A stretch of DNA of 37,149 bases from an uncultured Opitutales bacterium (GTDB taxonomy: Bacteria; Verrucomicrobiota; Verrucomicrobiia; Opitutales; Intestinicryptomonadaceae): assembly GCA_944389315.1 (NCBI GenBank), contig CALXLX010000008.1, positions 1 to 37,149 of the forward strand, in the 5' to 3' direction. The notes below the pieces were generated by a model. It searched no databases, had not been told where the DNA came from, and saw nothing but the letters and a program-made list of their open reading frames with translations. This document shows positions 8,039 to 17,081 of the stretch, in pieces (within the stretch, counting starts at the first letter, position 1; every line of letters starts with the position of its first letter). Made by a program: the position numbers and the translations under genes.

Positions 8039-9577
8039 ATGCGGACAAAAAGAACCATCAAGGACATCGCAAAAGTCTCTGCCGCCACTATGGGCTCCAG
8101 AGTGCTCGGCCTTGTCAGGGACCAGCTTACTTTTGCCGTATTGGGGGCCAGCGCGCTGTCCAGCGCGTTTTTATTTTCCTTCGCGCTGCCCAATCTTTTC
8201 AGGAGGCTGCTCGGAGAGGGGGCGCTTACCAGCGCCATGATGCCGGTTCTGGCAAACACGCTGAAAGCGGGCGGCAAGGACGCCGCTTTCGGGCTGCTAA
8301 ACAGGGTGCTGTCGAGGGCGGGAACGCTGCTTGCGCTAATCGCCGTAGCCGGCATACTGCTTTCCTTTCTCGGGGCGCTATTTTTCAGGGAGGACTACCG
8401 ACTGTTCTGGAGCGGCGCCCTCAGCGCGCTGCTTTTCCCCTACATAATTTTGATATGCCTGGCAGCCGTATTTTGCGGGGCGCTGAATTCCCTGGGGGTG
8501 TTCGGGATTCCATCCATAGGCCCCATGCTTCTGAACGCCGCCATGATAATTTCGCTCGCGGTTGGCTGGCTGCTATGGGGGCAGGAGAATATCTACACGA
8601 CTCTGCTTCTGTGCGGGGGCGTTCTTGTGGGCGGGGCGGCGCAGCTGTTCTTGCCCCTGTTTTGCCTGAGGGCCAAAGGCTGGCGCTTCAAGGCGGATTT
8701 CTCCGCCTCGGCGGAGCTTTCAGAGCTTATGAGGCTCTTTACGCCCGCCCTGCTGGGCGCGTCCATCATACAGATAAACCTGATGATTTCCAAGTTCCTT
8801 GCAAACTCCATAAACGACACCGCCCTGCCTGGCCTGTACATAGCCGAAAGGCTCGTTGAGCTTCCTCTTGGCGTTTTCACCTTTGCGATAATCACGGTGT
8901 ATTTTCCGAAACTGTCCATGCTCGGCATGGACGAATCGCCCAAAAGCTACATGGCCGAATACCGCAGGGGGCTGATAAGCATGGCGGCCGTCACAGTCCC
9001 CGCCGCGGCCGGGCTGATTGCGCTTTCAAGCGACGTGATAACAGTGCTCTTTGAATGGGGCGCCTTCGGTGGGGCAGACGTGGCAATGTGCGCGCCAATA
9101 CTGTCCATCAGCGCGTTGGGAATCCCCGTATTTTCCCTCGCGGCCTTCGCGACAAAGGGTTTCCACTCGTGCAAGGACACCAAGACGCCTGTGAAGGTCT
9201 CCGTGGTCTCTTTCGTGGTGAACGTGGCCTTGTCTTTCGGGCTAATGGGGCCCTTCGGGGCGCGCGGCCTGGCCGCGGCGAGCGTGCTTTCGGCGCTCGT
9301 TCCGGCAACGGTGCTGACGGGGATTTTCAGAAGGAAAAAAGGCTCATCGGGAGCATGGGGAGAGCTAATTAAATGCATAGTAGCCTCCGTGGCCATGTAT
9401 GTTGCGCTCTCACTTGCCAAGGACGCAACGGCCGCAGTCGCCCAGGGGAAGATTCTGGCGTTTTTAAACTGCGCGCTTCTGATTCCGGCGGGGGCGCTTT
9501 TCTACGCCCTCATGCTGAAAGTTCTGCGTTTCGAACAGATGGACGACCTGGTTAAACTATTCCTAAGAAGAAGATGA
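8039..9577 (+). CDS. murJ: Lipid II flippase MurJ
   Basis: MurJ moves lipid II, the peptidoglycan precursor, across the inner membrane. The 512-residue protein has the family's usual length and about 14 hydrophobic segments throughout. The N-terminus carries the MviN/MurJ marks: AATMGSRVLGLVRD (first helix with the conserved Ser and Arg), then FALPNLFRRLLGEGALTSA, which includes the conserved Arg-Arg and GEGA. The later GAFGGADVAMCAPILS stretch is also typical (Arg-rich cavity residues are scattered). Its stop overlaps the hemE start by 4 bases (9574-9577), so translation is probably coupled. No strong Shine-Dalgarno precedes the ATG at 8039, but the family N-terminus begins here. Confidence 0.96.
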   Translation: MRTKRTIKDIAKVSAATMGSRVLGLVRDQLTFAVLGASALSSAFLFSFALPNLFRRLLGEGALTSAMMPVLANTLKAGGKDAAFGLLNRVLSRAGTLLALIAVAGILLSFLGALFFREDYRLFWSGALSALLFPYIILICLAAVFCGALNSLGVFGIPSIGPMLLNAAMIISLAVGWLLWGQENIYTTLLLCGGVLVGGAAQLFLPLFCLRAKGWRFKADFSASAELSELMRLFTPALLGASIIQINLMISKFLANSINDTALPGLYIAERLVELPLGVFTFAIITVYFPKLSMLGMDESPKSYMAEYRRGLISMAAVTVPAAAGLIALSSDVITVLFEWGAFGGADVAMCAPILSISALGIPVFSLAAFATKGFHSCKDTKTPVKVSVVSFVVNVALSFGLMGPFGARGLAAASVLSALVPATVLTGIFRRKKGSSGAWGELIKCIVASVAMYVALSLAKDATAAVAQGKILAFLNCALLIPAGALFYALMLKVLRFEQMDDLVKLFLRRR

Positions 9578-10617
9578 AAAGCGCAAATTCCAGAGAACTG
9601 TTTTTGTCCGCTCTTTCCGGCGGCAAGACTTGCAGGCCTCCGTTTTGGATAATGAGGCAGGCGGGCAGATACCTGCCCGAATACCGCAAGCTCAAGGAGA
9701 AATGGGGCTTTTTGGGGATAGTCAAAAACCCGGAGGCCTCCGTCGAGGCGGCGCTGCAGCCCATACGCCGTTTCGACTTCGACTGCGCGATAGTATTTTC
9801 CGACATACTCGCCCTCTCTGAAGCTCTCGGATACCCCTATGGGTTCGCCGACGGCGGCGGAATCTTTCTTCCCAAAAGAATCTCCTCCCCGGGCGACATA
9901 GATTCTCTCCTGCCCGCCGGGGCGGTCGGGGAGAAGCTGTCCTACGTGGCAGAGAGCATAAAACTGCTGCGCGCCGAGCTGCCTAATAAAGGCCTGATAG
10001 GCTTTAGCGCCTCCCCGTGGACTCTGGCATCATACATGGTAGAAGGCGGCGGAAGCAAGGACGGGTTCAGAAAATTCCTGGAATTTGCAAAAAGCTTTCC
10101 CGGGGAATTTGCCTCTCTTATGGAGAAGCTGTCAGCCGCAGTGGCAGAATACTTAAAGATGCAGTGCGAATGCGGCATAGACGCGTTTCAGATTTTCGAC
10201 TCAAACGCGTCTTTTGCAGAGGAAAACCGCTACGGGGAATTGTCGGGAAAATATATTGAAAGCGTCCTTGAAAGCGTCGGCGGCGGGGTGAAGTCTATTC
10301 TTTATTTGGGGGATTTCGGAAAAAGGTTCGGCGAGGCGGCGCGCATAGGGGCGGACGCCTACTCTCTTGGCCCTTCCGTAAGCCTCGGGCAAATAAAGGA
10401 ATCCTTCCCAAATGTGCGCTCTCTTCAGGGGAATCTTGACCCCAAGCTTTTGGAGCGCGCCGCGCCAGAACTTATCGCCTCGGAGACGAGGGCGCTGATA
10501 GAGGACATGGCGCCCCGCGGAGGGCATATATTCAACCTCGGCGGAGGCATAACGCCGCAGGCGAAAATCGAAAACGTAGAGGCCCTCGCCGAAACGGTTA
10601 GAAAATTTGGAGAATGA
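9574..10617 (+). CDS. hemE: Uroporphyrinogen decarboxylase
   Basis: HemE removes four acetate carboxyls from uroporphyrinogen III to give coproporphyrinogen III in heme synthesis. At 347 residues it is full length. Signature residues are present: RQAGRYLPEYR (28-38), with both substrate Args R28 and R32, D77 in FSDI, Y154 in SPWTLASYM, and S210 in FDS. One exception stands out: where the family has NLGHGI near the C-terminus, this protein reads NLGGGI (G324, codon GGA at 10543-10545). That His corresponds to the active-site His339 of the human enzyme as I recall it. The neighbour hemN acts on the product. The start overlaps the end of murJ by four bases. The call is firm; full activity is less certain because of the missing His. 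Confidence 0.94.
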   Translation: MKSANSRELFLSALSGGKTCRPPFWIMRQAGRYLPEYRKLKEKWGFLGIVKNPEASVEAALQPIRRFDFDCAIVFSDILALSEALGYPYGFADGGGIFLPKRISSPGDIDSLLPAGAVGEKLSYVAESIKLLRAELPNKGLIGFSASPWTLASYMVEGGGSKDGFRKFLEFAKSFPGEFASLMEKLSAAVAEYLKMQCECGIDAFQIFDSNASFAEENRYGELSGKYIESVLESVGGGVKSILYLGDFGKRFGEAARIGADAYSLGPSVSLGQIKESFPNVRSLQGNLDPKLLERAAPELIASETRALIEDMAPRGGHIFNLGGGITPQAKIENVEALAETVRKFGE

Positions 10618-10621
10618 TGAA

Positions 10622-11959
10622 ATGGACATTTTAAGCCTTGTGAAAAAATACGAATCGCGCGGGCCGCGCTACACGTCCTACCCGACCGCGTTGTACTTTT
10701 CCGATGCAACAAGCGCGCAGGAGCTGCAGGCCGCCGCCCTTGCGGATGCGAGAGACGTTTCGCTTTACATACATATACCGTTTTGCGCGAGCCTTTGCAG
10801 GTTTTGCGGTTGTTCGTCGAGCGTGTGCACGGACCCGCGCAAGGCCGACGAGTATATCGGCCTCTTGAAAAGGGAGCTCGAGCTCTGGCGCGATGCCGGG
10901 TTCGGGAGGAGGAAAGTCGGCCAGATACACTTTGGAGGGGGTACGCCGAACTTTCTTTTGCCGGAGCAGATAGACCGTCTGAACTCTCTGATAGAGGAAT
11001 TTTTCCAGAAGGACGAGGACCTTGAATTTTCCGTGGAGCTCGACCCCCGCACCCTGACGCGCCAGAAGGTGGAGGCCTTTGCCCGCGCTGGGGTGAACAG
11101 GGCGTCTTTGGGCGTGCAGGACACTTCCGAGAAAACGCAGAAAGCCGTGGGCAGAATACAGCCGCAGGAGACTAACCTTGCGGCGGTGGCGTATCTGAGG
11201 GAAAGCGGCATAGACAGGATAAACATAGACCTGATGTACGGCCTGCCCTTCCAGGACAGGGAGTCTTTCTCCCGCACTCTCGACGACGCCTTGGCGCTCT
11301 CGCCGAGCAGGCTTGCGCTTTTCAACTATGCGCATGTTCCGTGGATGAAGGCGGCGCAGAAGTCGCTCGAGAAGTTTGGGCTGCCGGACGCGGAGACAAA
11401 AGTCGGGCTATTTACGCAGGCGATGGAGTTTCTCGAGGGGGCGGGGTTCGAGTATCTTGGGCTGGACCACTTTGCCCTGCCCGACGACGAGCTTGTCCGC
11501 GCGCGGCGCGACGGTTCCCTGCACAGGAATTTCCAGGGATACAGCACCAGGGGCGCGCTTACCTCTTTTGCCATCGGGCTTACGTCCATATCACAGACTC
11601 AAGACACCTATCGGCAGAACCACAAGGACATGCCCTCCTACGCGCGCAGCCTGGGAGAGGGGCGCATACCTACGGCCAGGGGCATAAAGCTGAGCAAAGA
11701 GGACATGTTAAGAAGGAAAATCATCATGGATTTGATGTGCCTTTTAAAGATCCGCTATGCCGATTACCCGTGCGATTTCAAGGCCAAGTTTTCCCTTGCG
11801 CTCGAGAAGCTTAAAGGCTTTCAGGCCGACGGCCTTGTATCGCTTAGCCCCGACGGCTTTGAGATTACCAAGACGGGAAGGATATTTCTGCGCGACGTTG
11901 CCATGCTATTCGACGCATACCTGTCCGACCCCACGAAGAGGTACTCCAAGACGGTTTAA
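10622..11959 (+). CDS. hemN: Oxygen-independent coproporphyrinogen III oxidase (radical SAM)
   Basis: HemN oxidatively decarboxylates coproporphyrinogen III to protoporphyrinogen IX without oxygen, using S-adenosylmethionine and a 4Fe-4S cluster. The motif is C55-x3-C59-x2-C62-x-C64 (CASLCRFCGC), the extra Cys being typical of true HemN rather than HemW. The N-terminal GPRYTSYPTA substrate region and the C-terminal HemN_C domain (IIMDLMC) are also present. ATG at 10622 follows a GGAG Shine-Dalgarno by 9 bases; an upstream TTG at 10607 is open but less likely, so the protein is 445 residues. It starts 4 bases after hemE stops and follows it in the pathway. An anaerobic-type enzyme suits an anaerobe. 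Confidence 0.96.
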   Translation: MDILSLVKKYESRGPRYTSYPTALYFSDATSAQELQAAALADARDVSLYIHIPFCASLCRFCGCSSSVCTDPRKADEYIGLLKRELELWRDAGFGRRKVGQIHFGGGTPNFLLPEQIDRLNSLIEEFFQKDEDLEFSVELDPRTLTRQKVEAFARAGVNRASLGVQDTSEKTQKAVGRIQPQETNLAAVAYLRESGIDRINIDLMYGLPFQDRESFSRTLDDALALSPSRLALFNYAHVPWMKAAQKSLEKFGLPDAETKVGLFTQAMEFLEGAGFEYLGLDHFALPDDELVRARRDGSLHRNFQGYSTRGALTSFAIGLTSISQTQDTYRQNHKDMPSYARSLGEGRIPTARGIKLSKEDMLRRKIIMDLMCLLKIRYADYPCDFKAKFSLALEKLKGFQADGLVSLSPDGFEITKTGRIFLRDVAMLFDAYLSDPTKRYSKTV

Positions 11960-12265
11960 TTTTATATTTCCCTGCGCGCATATCCTTGGGTTTTGCGCGC
12001 GCCGTATTGCGTGGCGGCGCTTGAGGGCCGCGCTGCGGGCGGGACACTGCGCACCGGCCTCCGGCTGCCCGTTTCTTGGGCGAAGCCGTGCGGATGCCCG
12101 CTTTGAGAGAGCAAATTAGGCTTGCAAAGGCGGCTCTTTTGGGGAAAATGGCTCCCTTTATTTGAAATGAGCAATTCTGACAGACAGAAAACCGTTGCAA
12201 AACCGGAGGGCATAGCAAATACTCAGCCTCATCACCCAAAGAGCTTTTACGACGAAAGTTTCCCG
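11960..12265 (+). other. Leader region upstream of folE2, GC-rich and foldable
   Basis: About 306 bases between hemN and the folE2 start chosen here (207 if the earlier ATG at 12167 is used). There is no good terminator after hemN: GCGCGC repeats near 11975 and 11998 can pair, but no T run follows. Bases 12035-12101 can fold into nested stems: GCGGGC (12035-12040) with GCCCGC (12096-12101), CGCAC (12050-12054) with GTGCG (12088-12092), and inside them CCGG-CCT-CCGG and GCCC-N7-GGGC (12067-12081). This could be a structured leader RNA, or chance pairing in GC-rich DNA. I cannot match it to a known riboswitch. Confidence 0.25.
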
Positions 12266-13159
12266 ATGAGCAAGGAGTATAAATCTACCCTGCCCGATAT
12301 GCAAAACGCCGACAAGACGCAGATCAGGGGCGCTAATGTTCCGATTATGCAGGTGGGCATGCACAATTTCAAGTTGCCCTTAAAATTCATAACCGCGGAG
12401 TGCGAAGTGCGCGAGCTCCAGGCCTCCGTGACGGGCACGGTCTCCCTTGCCGCAGACTGCAAGGGCATAAATATGAGCCGCATAATGCGCACTTTCTACC
12501 TTTACAAGGACAGGCTATTTACGCCCGATTTGCTCGAGGAGATATTGCGCAAGCTCAAGAGCCAGTTGAGCACGTCGCGCGCGCGGATAAAGATTTCCTT
12601 CAGCTATCCCATACTGCAAAAGAGCCTGCGCAGCGGGCTTGAGGGCTGGCAGTATTACGACTGCTCCTACGAGGGCATGATAGACGACTTGGACAGGTTC
12701 AGGAAGATAGTGCGCTTCGATTTTGTGTATTCGTCGGCATGCCCCTGCTCTGCGGAGCTCGGCGAGCACGCGAGGATAAACCGCGACATATACTGCATAC
12801 CCCACTCACAGCGCAGCAAGGCGAGGGTCTCAGTGGAGGTTAAAAACGGCGCGAGCATATCCATAGAAGATCTCCACGCGCACTGCCTGGCCGCGCTAAA
12901 AACCGAGACGCAGGTCATGGTAAAGCGCGAGGACGAGCAGGCCTTCGCCGAGCTCAACGGCGCGTATGTGAAGTTTGTAGAAGACGCCGCGCGCCTGCTT
13001 TATGCGGAGCTCGCCGCAGACAAGCGCATAGACGACTTTGAAATAGCCTGCATACACCTTGAAAGCCTCCACTCGCACGACGCCATAAGCGTTATATGCA
13101 AAGGTAAGCCCGGCGGGTTCTCGGCTGATATGTCGCACTTTGCGGATATGATCTGCTAA
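12266..13159 (+). CDS. folE2: GTP cyclohydrolase FolE2 (type IB)
   Basis: FolE2 converts GTP to 7,8-dihydroneopterin triphosphate, the first step to folate and queuosine; it is the metal-flexible alternative to zinc-dependent FolE. Family marks are clear: TLPDMQN near the N-terminus, [13 protein letters not shown] (the key Cys region), [11 protein letters not shown], and the C-terminal ESLHSHDA. From ATG 12266 the protein has 297 residues, the usual length, and begins like family members. The frame stays open upstream, so ATG 12167 (adding 33 residues) or TTG 12122 are possible; none of the three has a strong Shine-Dalgarno. It stands alone between hemN and a terminator. In Bacillus this gene is controlled by Zur under zinc shortage; I see no clear Zur box here. 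Confidence 0.94.
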   Translation: MSKEYKSTLPDMQNADKTQIRGANVPIMQVGMHNFKLPLKFITAECEVRELQASVTGTVSLAADCKGINMSRIMRTFYLYKDRLFTPDLLEEILRKLKSQLSTSRARIKISFSYPILQKSLRSGLEGWQYYDCSYEGMIDDLDRFRKIVRFDFVYSSACPCSAELGEHARINRDIYCIPHSQRSKARVSVEVKNGASISIEDLHAHCLAALKTETQVMVKREDEQAFAELNGAYVKFVEDAARLLYAELAADKRIDDFEIACIHLESLHSHDAISVICKGKPGGFSADMSHFADMIC

Positions 13160-13169
13160 AGGTATAAAC

Positions 13170-13186
13170 GCCCAACTGGGGCTTTT
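13170..13186 (+). terminator. Weak hairpin after folE2
   Basis: GCCC (13170-13173) and GGGC (13179-13182) pair around AACTG, followed by TTTT. It is short and probably secondary to the stronger hairpin 30 bases downstream. Confidence 0.35.
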
Positions 13187-13213
13187 CGGACTAAAAAAAT
13201 TCAAAAAATAAGA

Positions 13214-13249
13214 CGCGCGGCTTAGCTTTTGGGCCGCGCGTTTTATTTT
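13214..13249 (+). terminator. Strong, probably bidirectional terminator between folE2 and the HAD gene
   Basis: CGCGCGGC (13214-13221) pairs with GCCGCGCG (13233-13240) around 11 bases, followed on the plus strand by TTTTATTTT. On the minus strand the stem is followed by a T-rich tail (complement of the A-rich 13190-13213). It lies between convergent genes and can serve both. Confidence 0.85.
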
Positions 13250-13324
13250 CCGCCAGAACAACAAGCCGGCTTAAGTTAATAATGCCCGGCGAAAAACCGA
13301 GAATGACTCTTAGGCGCCCGCGGA

Positions 13325-14176
13325 TTATTCAAATATCTCAACCTCGCGCTCCGCGCAGATTTTGGCTATCACGCGCTTTACCTGCTTGCACAGCGGGCTC
13401 GACGGGCGGTAGTCGGCCTTGGAAACGTAGTTTACGCGGTTTTCAACAAGGAGGTTCTCGGCGGCTATCTGCTTTTCCAGAGTGCCGTCGTGGACGGCGA
13501 TGGAGTAGCCGTTCTGGGTTTTTACAAGCTTCATTGCGGGAATGTCCGTAGAGCCGTCGCCAAAGTATATCATGCGCCTGAACGGAACTGGCCTCTCCTT
13601 TTCGGGCATAAAGTTGTTTATGGTGTCCTGTATGTCGAATATGCCCTTGTTTATGCGGAAGAGAAACTGCATCTTTGTCGTATAGTTGACAGCCTGCGCG
13701 GGCCAGTTGGCGGCGCCGTAAATGTCGTACATAAAGCTCGACGCGTAGATTCTGTCGAACTTGTCGGCTATGGCGGTGCCCTCTATCATCTCCCTTATGC
13801 CCGACGAAATTATATAGTGCTTGACCTGGGCGCCGAACTGCGCGGCATAGGAGTTTATCTCCTCAAACCAGCCCAAGGGAGCGTCTTTGGAGGGAAGTAT
13901 CCCGTCGAAAAAGGTTATGTTCTTCCCGAAGGCGGCAAAATCCTGCTTTTGGATTTTGATGTCGTTGGCGGCGGCGGCCTTGCACATAAGATACATGTAC
14001 GCGAGAATCTCGTCGGCGTCCTGCTCCTTGGCAAGCTTCTGCGAACGCTCCCAGAACTCCTTGGGGGATTTTTGCAGGCGCGGAATAAAGGCGTATTCCT
14101 GCATGTTGTTCGGCGAGAGCGTCCCGTCGAAATCGTAACAGAGCGCTATTGTGTACTTTTTGCTTTCTTCCGACAT
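13325..14176 (-). CDS. HAD-superfamily phosphatase
   Basis: A 283-residue haloacid dehalogenase-type hydrolase. Motif I is YDFDGTLS (residues 14-21; nucleophile D15 and acid/base D17), motif II is the Ser in IISSG, a conserved Lys lies in the middle part, and motif IV is FGDGSTDIPAMK with the metal-binding Asp residues. The layout resembles phosphoserine phosphatase-like members with a large helical cap between motifs I and II. The substrate cannot be read from the sequence. There is no signal peptide, so it is cytoplasmic. It is a single-gene unit: a terminator lies on each side, and there is no strong Shine-Dalgarno. A TATTAT element sits only 4 bases before the ATG. Confidence 0.9.
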   Translation of the reverse strand: MSEESKKYTIALCYDFDGTLSPNNMQEYAFIPRLQKSPKEFWERSQKLAKEQDADEILAYMYLMCKAAAANDIKIQKQDFAAFGKNITFFDGILPSKDAPLGWFEEINSYAAQFGAQVKHYIISSGIREMIEGTAIADKFDRIYASSFMYDIYGAANWPAQAVNYTTKMQFLFRINKGIFDIQDTINNFMPEKERPVPFRRMIYFGDGSTDIPAMKLVKTQNGYSIAVHDGTLEKQIAAENLLVENRVNYVSKADYRPSSPLCKQVKRVIAKICAEREVEIFE

Positions 14177-14244
14177 TTTTATAATATCGACAGACCCTAA
14201 GGGTTAAAAAATTTTTTTCGAGCAAATTTTAAGCGACAAAAACT

Positions 14245-14280
14245 CCCCCGGCACGCGCGGCATACGGGGGCTTTTCTTTT
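14245..14280 (-). terminator. Terminator between the beta-helix gene and the HAD gene
   Basis: CCCCCG (14245-14250) pairs with CGGGGG (14265-14270) around 14 bases. On the minus strand the stem is followed by AGTTTTTG, suiting the beta-helix gene, which ends 120 bases upstream. On the plus strand CTTTTCTTTT follows, so it could work both ways. The rest of 14177-14389 shows nothing coding. Confidence 0.6.
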
Positions 14281-14389
14281 GCGCCTGCGCCTTAAGCATG
14301 CGGAAAGAAGCGGCCCACCCCGCTTAAAGCGGCGCGCAAATTACATATCAAAACGGCGGAGAGCCCCCCGCAGGGCCTGAAATGTATTT

Positions 14390-16978
14390 TTACGGGATAA
14401 CCTCCACTACTCCCTCCCGCGGCAGATTGGACTTTCTCACCGTGATAATTCTGTCTCCGAGCAAATCCTCCCTGCCTTTTGCAAACGCCGCCACATGCAA
14501 GGCGCCCTCGTCCGCAAGGGTAATCTCATACGGGGCCTTCAGCTCGGGGGATTTCTCCGTCGGGTACGAGCCGTCGAGAGTGTACCTTACGCTCTCCGCG
14601 CCCGCAGGCGGAATTACCCTCACTTTCATTCCCTCCCTGAAAATGAGATTCTCCGCCTCGTAAGAGGGCCTCTCGAAATTCAGGGCAACTATCTTCGGGG
14701 AGCCGAGCTTTGGCAGCACATATTTTTTCCTCATCTGGCCCTGTATGCCCGTCTTTGAGGTGTCTATGGGTTTTATGCCAAACTTCTTGGCCTCGCCAGA
14801 CACAGAGTAAACCCCGCCCTCTACGCGTATCTTCGGGTCCATGAAATCTGCGATATAATCCCACCTGTACTGCCTCTCGAGAGAGTAGATGTACTCTTTT
14901 GCCTTGTCCAAATTCACTTCGTTGTAAGTCCAGAAGATGTTTTTGTCAAAATAGGCGCGCTCAGGATTAAAGGGCCATGCCTTCGGGTTGTAGAGCATCA
15001 TCTGCATTGGCATGGGCTCCCCCTCGCCGGAGACCAGGCATACGTTTCTCTCCACTTTGAAATCCTCCTTGGAACCACCCCTTATGGAAAAGCCCGCGGC
15101 GCCCTTCATAAGGTCCGTCGTATAGCGGCCCCTGCGTGTCTCGAGGAAATAGTTATTTATGATGTCGCAGGAGCCCTTCACTATCAACCCCAAGCCGACG
15201 TTGTTTTCGAGGACGTTGTTTTCAAAGACCATGCCCAGCTGGTTGTCGTCGGCGCGCATGGTCGCATTGGTCTGCCAGCCCCGCATGTCGTGCAGATAGT
15301 TTCCGCGCACGATGTCTCCTGCGCCGTCTCCGGAGACGTATATGGTGTTGGTGTCTCCCATGAGCTCGCCCGTGCGGGAGATGTCGTTTGCCTCTATTAT
15401 GTTCCCCGAACCGAGGAACTGCAAAGTATCCGGATACCTCACAAAGACGCGCCCGCTCTTTTTACTCGTAAATTTGTCGCCCAAGCCGTCCTTGTTGACA
15501 GTCTTGTAGCTGTCGGCATTAGGATTTTGGGAATTGTAGCCCCTGTGCCCGGTTATCGTTATGCCGTTGTAGGGGCAGTCCCTGACGGTATTGTTCCGTA
15601 TTAGGGTGTTCTTTGCCATGGACACATACACCGCGCTCCTGTGCCAGAAAGTCTGGGAGCAGCGCACAAATAGGCAGTTTTCTATGCGGTTGGACTCGGC
15701 CGCCTTCTTCCACCCCATGCCGTATCCGCTCACAAGGGCGCCGGAACCGCCCATATTTAAAAATGCGCAGCTGCGCACGGCGCAGCCCAGGGCGGTCAGG
15801 TCCATGCGCACCCCGCCGTCGGCAAGATTTTCAAACAGGCAGTTTTCCACGGCGCAGTCCTTTGCTATGCGCAGCCGAACTGCCGCTGTGGGAAGGTCGT
15901 AATACTCCCACTCGTGCTGGGTGGAGCGGGTGAAATCCTCCTCATGGGGAGAGAACCTCTCCGTATGGGCGAACTTCACGCCCCTTATGGTTATGCCGCA
16001 TACGGGCTTGTCGGGCGCATGGGCGCCGGGGTTCTGCTCCCCCTCGATGCGCACAAGCTCTATCATAACCGGCGCGCGAACCCCGCGGGGCATCTTCTTT
16101 GAAAGCATATAAATCTTCCCGCCGGAGAAAATCCACTCTCCCTCCTCGTCGAGGGCGGGGGCGTAGTTTTCAAAATACGCGTTTTTGTAGTTTCTCGAGT
16201 GCGTTGCAGTCTCGTACACAACCCTGACGGAAGTTGAGACCAAAAGCTTGCCTCCCGCAGTCTTCTCCACTGCCTTGACAGGCATTATGGACATGTGCCA
16301 CGGAGCATGCTCCCTCAATATGGCCTCGGACTCAAGCAAGGCATCAGCGTCCAACCCTTCGGAGGAATCTACAAGAAATTTAGTCCTGTCTATGTTGCCC
16401 TTTTTATTTTTGCATAGGCCGGTAAAGAATTTTGCGCTCCTTGCGCGGGGCAGGCGCGAGCCGTCGGCGGCATAGAGAGTCAGTATCCTATCCCCCCTGA
16501 GCTTTACATAGTCCTCCCCGAGATTTTCCCTGCGCAAAGAAAGAATAGCGGCTGCGTCGGCCTCCCAAAGGCTGCCGATAAAATCCTTTTTAAAGCCCTT
16601 CGGCGGATTCGTGCATTTCTTCCAGCCCGTTATCTCCACCCCGCCGGAAAGCACAGCAGGGGCAGAATCCAACGCCTCGTACGTTATGCGCCCGCCCTCT
16701 GGAGCGGAATCGGCCACAGACAGGCAAAAGGTCCTCTCAAGGACATACTCGCCTCCGAGCAGCCGCACAAGTATATCGGCCTTGCCCTTCTTAATCTCCG
16801 CAACGGCTTTGCGGGCGCGCTCCAAAGTCCTGAAGGGAAGCTCGGCAGAAAGGCCTGAATTAGAATCGTCGCCAGTCGGCGATACATAGAAATCGGGATT
16901 CGCGCCTGCAAAGAGAAAGCTCCCGCACAAAATAGACACCGCAAATCCCCCCAATGCGGCAATACGTTTACAATCCAT
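14390..16978 (-). CDS. Secreted parallel beta-helix protein, GH141-like
   Basis: An 862-residue exported protein: signal peptide about 1-26, then FYVSPTGDDSNSGL, the start typical of secreted beta-helix polysaccharide enzymes (DUF1565/GH141-like). Right-handed beta-helix coils run from about residue 330 to 650, with repeats such as CAVENCLFENL, CAVRSCAFLNM, NRIENCLFVRC, TLIRNNTVRDC and NIIEANDI. A C-terminal module (YTLDGSYPT, about 795-830) matches the chitobiase/hexosaminidase C-terminal type. Known GH141 members include an alpha-L-fucosidase acting on pectin and a xylanase, so plant or mucosal glycan breakdown is likely; the substrate is inferred, not shown. ATG 16978 is preferred to TTG 16984. 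No Sus-like or transporter genes lie next to it, and a terminator follows. Confidence 0.82.
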   Translation of the reverse strand: MDCKRIAALGGFAVSILCGSFLFAGANPDFYVSPTGDDSNSGLSAELPFRTLERARKAVAEIKKGKADILVRLLGGEYVLERTFCLSVADSAPEGGRITYEALDSAPAVLSGGVEITGWKKCTNPPKGFKKDFIGSLWEADAAAILSLRRENLGEDYVKLRGDRILTLYAADGSRLPRARSAKFFTGLCKNKKGNIDRTKFLVDSSEGLDADALLESEAILREHAPWHMSIMPVKAVEKTAGGKLLVSTSVRVVYETATHSRNYKNAYFENYAPALDEEGEWIFSGGKIYMLSKKMPRGVRAPVMIELVRIEGEQNPGAHAPDKPVCGITIRGVKFAHTERFSPHEEDFTRSTQHEWEYYDLPTAAVRLRIAKDCAVENCLFENLADGGVRMDLTALGCAVRSCAFLNMGGSGALVSGYGMGWKKAAESNRIENCLFVRCSQTFWHRSAVYVSMAKNTLIRNNTVRDCPYNGITITGHRGYNSQNPNADSYKTVNKDGLGDKFTSKKSGRVFVRYPDTLQFLGSGNIIEANDISRTGELMGDTNTIYVSGDGAGDIVRGNYLHDMRGWQTNATMRADDNQLGMVFENNVLENNVGLGLIVKGSCDIINNYFLETRRGRYTTDLMKGAAGFSIRGGSKEDFKVERNVCLVSGEGEPMPMQMMLYNPKAWPFNPERAYFDKNIFWTYNEVNLDKAKEYIYSLERQYRWDYIADFMDPKIRVEGGVYSVSGEAKKFGIKPIDTSKTGIQGQMRKKYVLPKLGSPKIVALNFERPSYEAENLIFREGMKVRVIPPAGAESVRYTLDGSYPTEKSPELKAPYEITLADEGALHVAAFAKGREDLLGDRIITVRKSNLPREGVVEVIP

Positions 16979-17081
16979 ATTCAACGACTAAAATTTAGCA
17001 CATCCGCAGTCAAGTAAAAACTCTCGCCAACCCCTGAAAAATAAGATTGCCGAGCCTTTCGTCTAAGGCAGAATCAAAAAT

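Noticed and set aside
7519..8859. 446-codon plus-strand open frame across lptD and murJ
   Set aside because: Antisense to lptD and out of frame with murJ; both true genes have clear family motifs.
12035..12101. tRNA gene
   Set aside because: The outer stem resembles an acceptor stem, but there is no T-loop or anticodon arm of the right size.
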